From NCBI GenBank assembly GCA_009823395.1, contig CM020519.1, positions 852,501 to 916,500 of the forward strand: 64,000 nucleotides of DNA, given 5' to 3'. Positions 14,422 through 24,222 of this stretch are shown piece by piece. This stretch comes from Thamnaconus septentrionalis. Lineage: Eukaryota; Chordata; Actinopteri; Tetraodontiformes; Monacanthidae. The notes beneath the pieces were generated by a model. The model worked only from the letters and a program-made list of their open reading frames with translations. It searched no databases and was not told the DNA's origin. The translations under genes and the position numbers were made by a program. Each line of letters starts with the position of its first letter. The first letter of the stretch is position 1.

Positions 14422-17400
14422 TGCAGAGAACGCGGCGGAGGTGGCGGTGCAGCTCGCCGTCATCACCAACAACCAGCTGTCCGACGAGGAGGTGCGACCG
14501 CCGCTCAGTGCCTCCAGGCGCCCCCTGCTGGCAGCAGCGAGCTAAAACACCCCCCCCCCTCCTGTCTGTCTGTCCTGCAGGTGTCCAAGGTGGTGAGCAA
14601 GGTGAAGCAGCTGGTGGACGTGGCCAAGATCAACGGCTCGCTGGCCTCCACTGTGGTCACCATCATCTCCAACGTGATGAGCAGCTCCCACACGCCGCTC
14701 CAGAGCACCACCTCTGGGACGTAGGTGGCGCTGTCGAGTCGCTCCACCTGGACCACCTGGAGGGGTTCTGACTCTGCTCCCTCTGCCCCCCACAGAGCCC
14801 TGAGGACGGTGGACCAGCTGGTCCACAAGCTGGAGTTTGAAGGTCCGTCCATCAGCTTCAGCTCCAGGCACCTGGCGGTGGGCGTGGCCTCGCTGGACGA
14901 CGCCGCCGCCTTCAACGGCACCACCTTCAGCGCCGTCATGGCGCCTAACGCCTCCGAGCCACAGGTGCCCCTCCCTCCATCCCTCCTTCTGCCCTCTGGT
15001 GGTGCAGCTGGGGAACTGCAGAGCACTGTGTCGAGACCTTCAGGAGCTGCGTTTCCATCGCCCATAAAATTGCGCAATACAGAAAGTGATGATGGAAACA
15101 GCTAAAACTTGGAATAACTCGAAAAGGTTTTGACGCTTTCGTAATTTCCTAATTTTTATTTCCGTAAATTTACGAGAGTTTCTTCCCACGAGAATTCTGG
15201 GAGAAAACGTTTTGCTTGATGAACTGCAGACGGTTCGGCCGTTTTCACCTTCAACTCCTCCTTCAGCCGTCAGGGATCTGCGGGTTGGTTGAGTCGCACA
15301 GGCTCTCAGCCAATCACAGCTCGGCTAGCTGCTCTCTGCATCGCACAAACCAGATCTGACTGGCGGTGCGTTCACTGACTGCAGCGTCGCTCCTGAAGGC
15401 CTCACTCAGATTTCATAGAGAGCCTGACAACACAAGCCAGCTGCAATATGATTGGATGAAAGCTCCGCCCCTAATACGCTACAGTGAAAGCAGCGCCGCC
15501 TGGTGGACAGAACAGGACATGAAGAAACTTTATTGGATTTACAGTAAAACAAAAAAAGATCCCGCTCTGACCTCTGACCTCTGACCTCTGACCTCCAGGT
15601 GCAGTTCCAGTCGGAGCAGGCGGACGTCCTGGGTCAGGTGACCCTGCCGGCCTCCCTGCCGCCGCCGCCGCCGCCGAGGGCTCCTCGCCGCCGTCCCGCA
15701 TCAACTTCATGTTCTTCAGCAGCACCAACCTGTTCCAGGTGAGCGGCGGTGGCGAGGGTTCGTGGTCGTGGGCGGGGCCAGAGGGAGGGGCGGGGCCAAC
15801 CCTTGATTGACGCCCGGTCTCCCCCAGAAGGAGCAGCTGGGCCGCGCCCTCAACAGCTACGTGGTGGCGAGCAGCGTGGGCAACCTGTCAGTCCGAGACC
15901 TGGAGGAGCCCGTGCAGATCCGCATCGCCCACCTGGACCAGCAGGTGGAGCAGCCGAGCGGTCACCTGACACGCAGTCACATGGTCACATGAGCCTCCAC
16001 CCTTCACACCTGCACCAGTTTTAGTGTGAAATACTGAACGTGTGACCGTGTTTGCAGCTCACTTCCTGGGTGAAACAGGAAGTGAGCTGCTGATTGGCTG
16101 ACAGCTAATTAATAATAATGATGTGTGTGTGTGTGTGTGTGTGTTTTGTGCGACAGCCGAGTGTGAATCCAGTCTGCGTCTTCTGGGACTTCAGCCTCAA
16201 TGGTGAGTCAGTGTGTGTGTGTGTGTGTGTGTGTGTGGCTGCACTGAGTGGCTGTGGCCAGCAGGGGGCGCCGCAGGGCCTCTGCTGAGGCAGTCTGGTG
16301 GTGGTTGTGTTGCTGTAACCTGCTGCTGCTGCTGCTGCCGCCGCCACCAGGGGGCAGCGGAGGCTGGAGCGAGGCCGGCTGCAGGGCGTCGGCAGAGTCG
16401 GACGCCAACAGAACCGTCTGCCTGTGTGATCACCTGACCCACTTTGGCGTCCTGATGGTGAGAGGGCCACGCCCACTTTCATGTCACATGTCCTTCACTG
16501 TGAAGTGAAGATTTAAAAAAAAGGATTTGATGTCACTTTAATCTTGCTGCTCGACCTTTGACCTTTGCATATCTGCCCCCCCCCCCCCCCAGGACATCTC
16601 TGGAGCTTCTCCTCACCTGGACTCGAGGACCAACCAGGTGCTGACCTTCATCACCTACGTGGGCTGCGGCGTGTCGGCCGTCTTCTCCGCCGCCACGCTG
16701 CTCACCTACATCGCCTTCGAGTGAGTGACATCACGGGCCACTTCCTGTCTGAGAGCTCCGCCCCGCAGCTGACCCCACCCCGCCGCCCCCCCCCTCCCCC
16801 CTGACAGGAAGCTGCGTCGCGACTACCCCTCCAAGATCCTGATGAACCTGAGCTCCTCGCTGCTGCTGCTCAACCTGGTCTTCCTGCTGGACGGCTGGCT
16901 GGCCTCGCTGGGCGGCGGCCTGCTCTGCAGGGGCGTGGCCGCCCTGCTGCACTACTTCCTGTTGACCTCCTTCACCTGGATGGGCCTGGAGTCGGTGCAC
17001 ATGTACATCGCCCTGGTCAAGGTCTTCAACACCTACATCCGCAGATACATCCTCAAGTTCTGCCTGGTGGGCTGGGGTGAGTGAGCGAGCGCAGAGCGCC
17101 GCCCTGGTGGCGGGACGCCGCCGTGACTGACGCAGTGGGCGGGTGCTTGCTCTCTGTGCGGCAGGACTTCCTGCCGTGCTGGTGGTGACGGTGGCGGCGG
17201 CGGACTCCAACTCCTACGGCCTGCAGGAGTACGGCAGGGGCGGAGCCGGGGGCGGAGCCTCGGAGTTGTGAGTAGGAGGGAGGAGTGAGTGGCCGTGTCT
17301 CAATTCAGGGTCTGCAGCCGAGAAGGACCGACCCAAACCCCGCCTCCCCGGTAACCACCGGGACGGTCTGGCCTTGGGTGTACTTCCTGGTTGCGTCACC

Positions 17401-19833
17401 GCCGTTCCCTCCTGCTGGCCAACCCCGGAAGTGACGTTTTCATAGCATCAAGCTAACCATTGGTTCGCTATCTAACGATGGCGTTGGATGTTCAAATAAG
17501 TAAAAACCCTGCGTTGAAAACTGAATATTTTACGTGAAATTTCAATACTTAAATTTATACGTGGTGTCTTTGCCAGTAGATGGCGCTAATTTCAGCTGAC
17601 TTCCCAGGATGCTTTGCAGCAGCAGGCAAAGCATCCTGGGATACCGAAGGAGGTGAAGGATAGTAGCGGTGTAGCCTTGGAATGGGCTAACAGTAGGGAG
17701 CATTTGGAGCGTCCTTCTGACTATTGGGAATTGGGAGGAGCCTTCACGCAGTGCTGTGACGCAACTTCCTGTCAAATGCAGCCTGGAAGGAAGCAGAGCC
17801 TGGACTGAGACGCAGCCTGTGTGTGTGTGTGTGTGTGTGTCTCTGCCTGCCTGACTCTGACTCTGACTCTGTGTGTGTGTGTGTGCAGCTGCTGGCTGCT
17901 CAGCCCGCTGATCTTCTACTCCACCTGCGTGGGCTTCTTCTGCCTGGTCTTCCTGCTCAACCTGGCCATGTTCGTGGTGGTCATGATGCAGATCTGCGGA
18001 CGCAACGGCAAGCGCAGCAACCGCACGCTGCGCGAGGAGGTGGGTCCCGGCCCCGGCCCCGGCCCCGCCCCGCCACCACCCTGCCCCTGGCCCCGCCCAC
18101 TCCTAACCCCCACACCTCGCTGTTGCTCCTCCAGGTGCTGAGGAACCTGCGCAGCGTGGTCAGCCTGACCTTCCTGCTGGGGATGACCTGGGGCTTCGCC
18201 CTCTTCGCCTGGGGGCCCGTCAGCGTGGCCTTCATCTACCTCTTCTGCATCTTCAACTCGCTGCAGGGTGAGAGGCCACGCCCACCTCCGGACAGTCCTA
18301 GGACGCCAGCTCGGTCCTGGTCTCCAGACCGCTGTTGAAGGGCCTCGGTCTCGGACCGGATGGACTCTGGTTCTGGTCTTAGTTTGTGCGGTCTTGACGA
18401 CCACACTAGACCTCCGGCAGGAAGCAGGAAGTGGCACCGTGCCTGACTTCCTGTCTCCTCCTCTTCCTCTTCCTCCTGCAGGTCTCTTCATCTTCATCTT
18501 CCACTGCGCCCTGAAGGAGAACGTGCAGAAGCAGTGGCGCCGCTACCTCTGCTGCGGACGCTTCCGGCTCTCCGACCACTCAGGTAGCAGCACCGGCTGG
18601 GCCCCGCCCACCGCCACTCTCTCTCTCTCTCTCTCGCTCTCTCTGCGGGGGTTGAGCGGGACCCGGGCCAGGCTCCTGCTGCGGCGCCGCCCTGCAGGAC
18701 TTTCATTAAAACTTAAGACCCGCGCAGAGCTCGGCTTTGTGGGTAATCACGGAGACGCGGCCGCTCGCTCGCTCGCCCCTCCAGGAGCCGCCGGGGTCAG
18801 AGTGGGCGGAGCTAGAGGGGGTGGGGGAGGAGTTCTGCAGAGTCTCTCTCTCTGGCGACAGGAAGTGCTGAGGTGCGTTTCCTGTTTTGCAGACTGGAGC
18901 AAGACGGCCACCAACAACACCAAGAAGGTGAGCAGCGACAAGTCGCTGTCCTCCAGCTCGCTGGGCTCCAGCGCCACCCACTGGACCTCCAAGGCCAAGG
19001 CCACACTCAACCCCTTCAGCAAGCGGCACAGCGGCTCAGGTGAGGCCCACGGGAAGCTGGCGCCGGGGAAACAGGAAACAGGAAGCTGGGGAAACAGGAA
19101 ACAGGAAGCTGGCGCCGGGAAACAGGAAGCAGGGGCCGGGGAAAAAGGAAACAGGAAGCTGGCGCCGGGAAACAGGAAGCTTGGGCCGGGAAAAAAGGAA
19201 ACAGGAAGCTGGCGCCGGGAAACAGGAAGCTGGGGTGGCGAAACAGGAAGCAGGGGCGGGGAAACAGGAAGCTGAGGCCGGGAAACAGGAAGCTGTGTGT
19301 GCGTGCGTGTGTGTGTGCCACTGACGTGTGCCCTGTGTTTGCGGCGCAGAAAGCTCCTCCCACCAGTAGCCAGGAGGACGACGGCCGGGAGGTAACGACT
19401 GAGAGCCGATTGGCCGAGTGACTTCCTGCTTCCTGCAGCTAACCACTCCGCTCTGTGCGTTTCCCCAAAGTGTCAGCTGACCCGGGGGCTGGCTAGCAGC
19501 GCTAACGCTAAGGCTAGCGCCCCCGACGAGGCAGACGCTCACCGTGTGCTGTGATTGGTCCGTCACCGTGACGTCCCGAGGCACCCTGGGTGGGTGGGAG
19601 GAGCTCATCACCGATTGGCTCACAGCTAAAAATGCTAAAAAAAAAAAAAACTAGCTCCGCCCCCCACCCAGAATGCCGAGCTGCGAGCTAACGCCTGCCT
19701 AGCGTGACGAGCTAACGCCACGGCCTTAGCTCCTCCCCCTCAGGCCACGGCCACTTACTTCCCCTGCACAGCGTTCTCTGCGGCACCCCCTGGTGGCGGT
19801 CTGTGGGAAGTGAAACTGTGATTCCCAGACAGA

Positions 19834-19873
<40 letters not shown>

Positions 19874-20506
19874 GCTGCAGGAACGTGCAGCACGTGCAGC
19901 AGGAGGTGGGCGGGGCCTCTGTCCCGCCTCCTGGCCCAGGCAGCCTGGAATCACTTCCAGATGTTGGAGGCCAGATTCCCTCCACGCTGCTGGAGGACCT
20001 GCAGCTCCTCTCTGACACGCCCACCTCCAGCCCCTCCCCCTGCTGGGCAGGATCCGCCTCCTGGCGCTGACCTCTGACCCCCCCCCACAGGCAGGGGGCG
20101 CTGTCAGTCTTGGTCTCGTGTTTTCCAGAATGTTTCCTGCTTCTGAGGTTCAGTAGCAGCTTGCTAAACTGTGGAGAGGGTGGAGTCAGGGGTGTGCGGT
20201 CAGGGGAGGAGTCAAGGGGCGGAGCTTGGTGGCTCTAACCGAGTGTCTCCTTGTTTGCAGGTGAGGACAAGAGTCAGGCCAAGAAGGTCGTCTCCTCCTT
20301 CTCCTCCTCCTCCTCCTCCTCCTCCTGCTCGGCTCCACCCACCGGCGAGCTGCAGCCAGGCTCCGCCCTCCTCCTCCTCCTCCTCCTCCATCCTGCCCGT
20401 CAGCCAGATGATTGACAAGGTGCGCGGCTACTGCAGCACTCGAACCGACAACTTCTACAAGAACATCCTGATGTCCGACAGCCTGGCCCACAGCACCAAG
20501 TTCTAG
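4261..20506 (+). CDS. adgrg6: Adhesion G-protein-coupled receptor G6 (GPR126), multi-exon, 5' end missing
   Basis: Adhesion GPCR that raises cAMP. In the known family it is needed for Schwann-cell myelination and for ear and cartilage development, and its extracellular region binds collagen IV, laminin-211 and prion protein. Exons read here: 4261-4585 CUB; 5051-5187, 5309-5591 and 5680-5862 pentraxin; 7264-7329; mucin-like 8394-8450, 8713-8811, 8957-9049, 9255-9317 and 9870-about 10268; SEA-like 12133-12227, 12521-12573, 12681-12710 and 12790-12932; hormone-receptor 13699-13810; GAIN 14228-14316, 14427-14491, 14581-14720, 14796-14964, 15599-15738 and 15828-15944; GPS 16157-16202 and 16351-16457; 7TM and tail 16593-16720, 16808-17076, 17165-17267, 17889-18039, 18135-18267, 18482-18583, 18893-19039; alternative ends 19350-19369 or 20261-20506. 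Junctions are GT-AG and in phase except within 15599-15738 and at the last exon. The signal peptide exon is not seen. Domain order and CUB residues make the identity firm; exact boundaries are inferred. Confidence 0.93.
4598..4945. repeat. 42-bp minisatellite in an adgrg6 intron
   Basis: Seven to eight tandem copies of a unit of about 42 bases carrying CTAGCATCAG, ACTGATCCTA and AGGCTAACCC. Copies differ by a few substitutions, and the last ones are more diverged. It lies in the intron between the CUB exon and the first pentraxin exon. Confidence 0.9.
5051..5862 (+). other. adgrg6: adgrg6 exons: pentraxin (PTX) domain
   Basis: Three exons (5051-5187, 5309-5591, 5680-5862) read from VALRNQKV through [48 protein letters not shown] and [10 protein letters not shown] to SLSCS. 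This is the order of the ADGRG6 pentraxin-like region. The intron at 5592-5679 ends in a GT run immediately before its acceptor. Confidence 0.92.
7264..10268 (+). other. adgrg6: adgrg6 exons: mucin-like Ser/Thr/Pro stalk
   Basis: After a short Cys-containing exon (7264-7329, [12 protein letters not shown]) come small exons 8394-8450, 8713-8811, 8957-9049 and 9255-9317, then a larger one starting at 9870. All begin and end in phase 1 and are multiples of three. All encode Ser, Thr, Ala and Pro-rich sequence suited to O-glycosylation. The larger exon has an in-phase donor (A|GTGAGA) at 10269, but the frame stays open to 11713, so it may be longer. The exons are inferred from splice sites and phase; homology is weak for such sequence. 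Confidence 0.6.
9652..9805. repeat. 12-bp minisatellite (CCTGGTTCCTCT)
   Basis: About a dozen tandem copies just upstream of the 9870 acceptor. It is open in frame as Gly-Ser-Ser-Pro repeats, but that frame stops at 9924 and is out of register with the downstream mucin-like frame. Confidence 0.88.
12236..12472. repeat. (TCC/TTC)n polypyrimidine tract inside an adgrg6 intron
   Basis: About 235 bases of nearly pure pyrimidine on the coding strand. It fills most of the intron between exons 12133-12227 and 12521-12573. Confidence 0.92.
13038..13160. repeat. (TTCAATTCAG)n minisatellite
   Basis: About 120 bases of five- and ten-base units (TTCAA, TTCAG) in an adgrg6 intron, followed by 350 bases of AT-rich DNA (13200-13550) with no coding signal. 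Confidence 0.9.
13813..13891. repeat. (CA)n microsatellite
   Basis: About 78 bases, starting three bases inside the intron after the donor of the hormone-receptor exon. Confidence 0.95.
14228..16457 (+). other. adgrg6: adgrg6 exons: GAIN domain and GPS
   Basis: Exons 14228-14316, 14427-14491, 14581-14720, 14796-14964, 15599-15738 and 15828-15944 lead to the GPS exons 16157-16202 ([13 protein letters not shown]) and 16351-16457 ([15 protein letters not shown]). The autoproteolysis site is HL|T, and the tethered agonist begins THFGVLM. Both GPS cysteine pairs and the Trp are present, so self-cleavage is expected. Exon 15599-15738 is 140 bases although both its neighbours require phase 0 (see findings). 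Confidence 0.92.
16593..18583 (+). other. adgrg6: adgrg6 exons: seven-transmembrane region
   Basis: Exon 16593-16720 carries TM1 ([19 protein letters not shown]). Exon 16808-17076 carries TM2, TM3 and the start of TM4 ([33 protein letters not shown]). Exon 17165-17267 holds TM4 and an extracellular loop, 17889-18039 TM5, 18135-18267 TM6 and TM7 ([31 protein letters not shown]), and 18482-18583 the end of TM7 plus the membrane-proximal tail ([17 protein letters not shown]). Frames and phases are continuous. Confidence 0.94.
17602..17641. repeat. Perfect 16-bp inverted repeat (hairpin)
   Basis: TCCCAGGATGCTTTGC, an 8-base AGC-rich loop, then its exact reverse complement. It lies in the adgrg6 intron 17268-17888. 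Confidence 0.95.
19063..19295. repeat. Minisatellite of about 21 bp (GGGAAACAGGAAGCTGGCGC)
   Basis: Roughly ten degenerate copies in the last long adgrg6 intron. Each carries the ETS-like word ACAGGAAG. Confidence 0.9.
19838..19877. repeat. (GCT)n trinucleotide run
   Basis: About a dozen GCT units in the adgrg6 intron before the last exon, with no supported coding frame. Confidence 0.9.
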
Positions 20507-21318
20507 CACCTCCCACAGGCACCCAGCGGGTCATGTGACCTGGACGGAGCTTCCCTATTGGCTCCCTACAGCCGCCAGGAGACGTTTGGATCCGCCCCCA
20601 CCCCTCCCCCGTCACCCCCATCCCTCTGGTTTTAACTCCCGCTACCGCCGCAGGACCACCCACTTCTGGCTCCACCCACACCAGGAAGTGTCCAGACCCG
20701 GCAGACACGCCCACTTTCTGGGACGCTACTTCCTGATGTCTCTCCTTCCCTCTGAAGTCTTTCAGTCTCCTGTTTTCTTCTTCTTCTTCTTCTTCTGGTG
20801 GAGGAGGAGCATCTTGGCCACGCCCCCCCTCTGTGGCGCCTGCCGCAACCACTCCCACTGCACACCGGCGCTCCGAGGGCTACGAGGTGTCCGGTGACCC
20901 GTCGGCGCCCCACGCAGGAAATGAAGGGAAGCAGAGAAAACAGCGGGTGTTTTAATACTGTGATGTTTGTTTAAACTGAGGCTGCTGAAGGTCCGAGAGC
21001 CTCGGCCAGCACGCCGCCGCCGCCAGCGCCAGCACGCCGCCGCCAGCACGCCGCCGCCTCAGCCAGACTCCACAGCCGACATCCTGAAGCTCCAGACTCT
21101 GAGGAGGAGCAGCTGGAGGTCCAGACCTGGAGAAGCTCACTGTCCATGTTCCTCCAGCCAGAGCTGACTGACTCCGCCCCTCCCCCCTCCTGACTCCGCC
21201 TACCATCCCTTCAGACTCCGCCCCCTCCCACTCCTCCGGACCAGCAGCGGGTTCGAGGCCTGTGGGTCTCATGAGGAGGTTCCTGCTGGACTGCCAGTTT
21301 CTCACCTTCAACACTGTA

Positions 21319-21530
21319 CAGCAGCGTTTCTCAATTGGTGGCTCGTGGCCCAAAGGTGGGTCATAGATCTCTTTTGATTGGGTCGCGGCTTTTGTGGCCA
21401 GTTTGAGGGATTTTAAACTATATCTATTTATCGAGGAGATGTTGGGCTTTTATTTTGAAGACTCACAGTTCAGTTCAGTGCAGACAGTGCTGATGGTCCT
21501 GAGACTCCACCAGTTGAGAACCACTGCTGT
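21319..21530. mobile_element. Short inverted-repeat element (MITE-like, hAT/Charlie style) in the adgrg6 3' UTR
   Basis: The left end reads CAGCAGCGTTTCTCAATTGG. The right end reads as its imperfect complement, CCAGTTGAGAACCACTGCTG. About 210 bases with no coding capacity. The 'GTTCTCAA(C/T)TGGTGG...GGGTCGCGG' wording is typical of non-autonomous hAT elements; I could not confirm an 8-bp target duplication. Confidence 0.6.
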
Positions 21531-21901
21531 ACTGGCAGACGCGGCCGCTGGTCACATGGTTCCATCGCCCCAGGTCACCCGGGCCACCGGGGGGCGCTGC
21601 ACTCTGATGCTGTTTGTCTTTGTGAAATAGTTGAGCGGAGCATCTGGCGCCCGTTTGTTGTCAGAGGGTTAATGAGCTGAACTTCTGCCCCCTGGTGGTC
21701 GGAGGTCGCAATCACAATCTCCCCTTTGTTTGTGTGTGTGTGTGTGTGTGTTTTGTTTCAAGTGTGTCATTTGTGTTGAATGTTCCTCCTCTGCACCAGC
21801 GTAGCTTCACCTCAGCAGCCAATCAGGTAAAGACGCCAGTTCAGTCCAGCGCCAAAGGAATTTTTTGCGAGAGACAATGTGATCACACACACACACACGC
21901 A

Positions 21902-21950
<49 letters not shown>

Positions 21951-22052
21951 AACTGAGACCAAGCTAACTGCTAGCTACAGCTAATGTGAAATCAGCTATC
22001 AAGTGTGTGACTCTGTATCAGAAGGTTGTGTTCAAAATGATTTTTCTGCTAT

Positions 22053-22070
22053 AATAAAGTTATAAATAAA
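22053..22070 (+). terminator. Tandem polyadenylation signals, probable adgrg6 3' end
   Basis: Two AATAAA hexamers (22053-22058 and 22065-22070) on the + strand, about 1.55 kb after the adgrg6 stop, followed by a T-rich stretch. This is the most plausible 3' end of the long adgrg6 transcript. It is inferred from sequence only. Confidence 0.5.
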
Positions 22071-22202
22071 GTTTTTCTTTCAGTCACTGTGAGATATTTC
22101 CCAGAATGCCTTGTGACTTGTGCGTCCACGGCGCTGCCGACTTCACTGGAACTATTTTGGTGTGAATGAAGGTTTTGGAAACGGCTGACACGAGACATGG
22201 AC

Positions 22203-22236
22203 CTCAGCCTCAAGAGCCCCAGGAAGAAGAAGAGCA

Positions 22237-22292
<56 letters not shown>

Positions 22293-22562
22293 AGAGGAGA
22301 AGAAGAGGAGAAGAAGAGCAGAAGAGGAGAAGAAGAAGAAGAGGAAGAAGAAGAGAAGAAGAAGAAGAGGAAGAAGAAGAGAAGAAGAAGAAGAGAAGAA
22401 GAAGAAGAAGAGAGAAGAAGAAGAAGAAGAGGAGAAGAAGAGCAGAAGAAGAAGAAGAAGAGGAGAAGAAGAGGAAGAAGAGGAAGAAGAAGAGGAGAAG
22501 AAGAAGAAGAGGAGAAGAAGAAGAAGAGGAGAAGAGGAGAAGAAGAGGAAGAAGAAGGAGAA

Positions 22563-22596
<34 letters not shown>

Positions 22597-22600
22597 TTCT
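22203..22600. repeat. (GAA/GGA)n polypurine tract
   Basis: About 390 bases of nearly pure purine on the + strand between adgrg6 and the endothelin gene, a strand mirror of the polypyrimidine tract at 1464-1960. The Lys/Glu/Arg frames it opens are not genes. The rest of 20507-24222 also contains a GA run (22965-23005) and no exon I can support. Confidence 0.92.
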
Positions 22601-22963
22601 CCAGGCGAGAGATGCTTTGCAGAAGGTGTTGCTGGTCCTGGATCCTGGTGTCTTCTCACTCCTGCTTCCTGGTCAGGTGAGCTTCTCCTCCTCCTCCTCC
22701 TCCTCCTCCTCTCACCTCCACTCACTTCCTGTTTTCCTTCCTGGACGGAGTCAAAACAGGAAGTCTCCCACCACTGTTTGGTGTTTTCAAGCGGCGGTGA
22801 AGGTGAAGGAGGGGCGACGGGGGGGCGGCTGATGTGGTCGGAAGGTGAGCGGCGTTCCCACAGCAGCCGTGTGACCACAGGAAGTCGGGGTTAGCATAGC
22901 CGCCAGACTTCCTGTGGTTGCTAGCTGAGTTTTATAGGCGGTGGTGAAGGAGGGAAACGCCTC

Positions 22964-23008
<45 letters not shown>

Positions 23009-24222
23009 GAGCTTCCTGCCAGCTCACCTCCTGTCATAGGCAGGAAGCTGATAGTGCCCCCTGCAGGAGAAGCGGTGGAACGGTGCCGTAGCGGCAGGAA
23101 GGTTCAATCTGAGCTCCTGACTGGTTGAAACGCCTCATCATGAGGTCATCATGAGGTCATCAGGCTACGCCTCCTGCCTCCTCCCTCCAGCCAATCAGCA
23201 GCCAGATAGCCGAGACCACGCCCACTGGGACTTGGCGACTTCCTGTTGATCTCCTGCATCCTGGAGGTGATGGAGCTCCCAACCTCCTGCTGCTCTCCTC
23301 AGATGTTCTGGGGAACCCCGAGCAGAAGGTCTGTGTCCCACATGTCGGGACGTCCCTCCTCTCAGGTTCCACCAACAGGAAGCTGAAGCTCCTGTGATCT
23401 TCACTAATGTTCTCCACATGGCTTTCTCTTCTGCGGTGGCACAGAAGCCGGAGAGACACGAGACAGGAAGTTCTGCTCGTAGCTTCATGAACCGCTGGAG
23501 ACCCTGAGAGACCGCAGGGGTTCCACTGTGACCTCCACCAGGGCCTCTACTATGAACTTCACTAGGTCCTCCACCAGGACCTCCACCAGGACCTCCACTC
23601 TGTCTCCACAGGGACCAGAAGTAGACCAGCAGGTGGACCTGCTCTGATTTGGTTTCTTCACCCCAGGAAACCATGAATCTTCTCTGCAGTACCCAGCCTG
23701 ACCACAAGAGACCCAGTTCCTGGGTGTGGAGTGCAGACCTGAGGTAACTGCACTGGCTCAGAAGCTCTGCTAACTGTACTTCCTGTCTGGCCAAAGTGAG
23801 GCAGGAAGTCGTGCTCTTCTTCTTCTTCTTCTTCTTCTGATCTCCCTCTCGGCTCATCATCCTGCTGGAGAACCTGCAGCTTTTTTTCTCTCCTCTGGGT
23901 TCAAACCTGAGAAACATCTCAAAGTCTTTATTTGTTTCTCCTCTGCAGAATCTGAACTCCATCTTCCACCTCCTGAGTGGTTTGTGTGGAGACCACAGTG
24001 AGAGGAGGAGGAGGAGGAGGAGGAGGAGCAGCCTGCAGCAGGAGGAGCTGCTGAGAAACACAAGCTGCGGAGGCGTGTCTCTGAGACTCCGCCTCCTCCT
24101 CCTCCTTCTCCTCCCTCCGACCAGATGGAAGGAGTCAGTCAGTCAGTCGAGCTGCCGAGTCGAGGAACCTGCACAGCACCTGGAGGACGACGAGTCTGCT
24201 GAGGAGCTCCACCAAGACCAGG

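Larger units (their letters stand above)
18893..20506 (+). other. adgrg6: adgrg6 cytoplasmic tail with alternative last exons
   Basis: Exon 18893-19039 encodes a Ser-rich tail ([18 protein letters not shown]) and ends in phase 1. Joined to the acceptor at 19348-19349 it gives a short end, ESSSHQ, with a stop at 19367-19369. The acceptor at 20259-20260 leads to [19 protein letters not shown] and the terminal HSTKF, with the stop at 20504-20506. That frame does not match a direct phase-1 join, so an intermediate exon or a length change in the TCC run near 20370-20392 is needed. Confidence 0.7.

Noticed and set aside
22166..22894. Lys/Arg/Glu-rich open frame
   Set aside because: It lies on a GAA/GGA tract and is low-complexity only.
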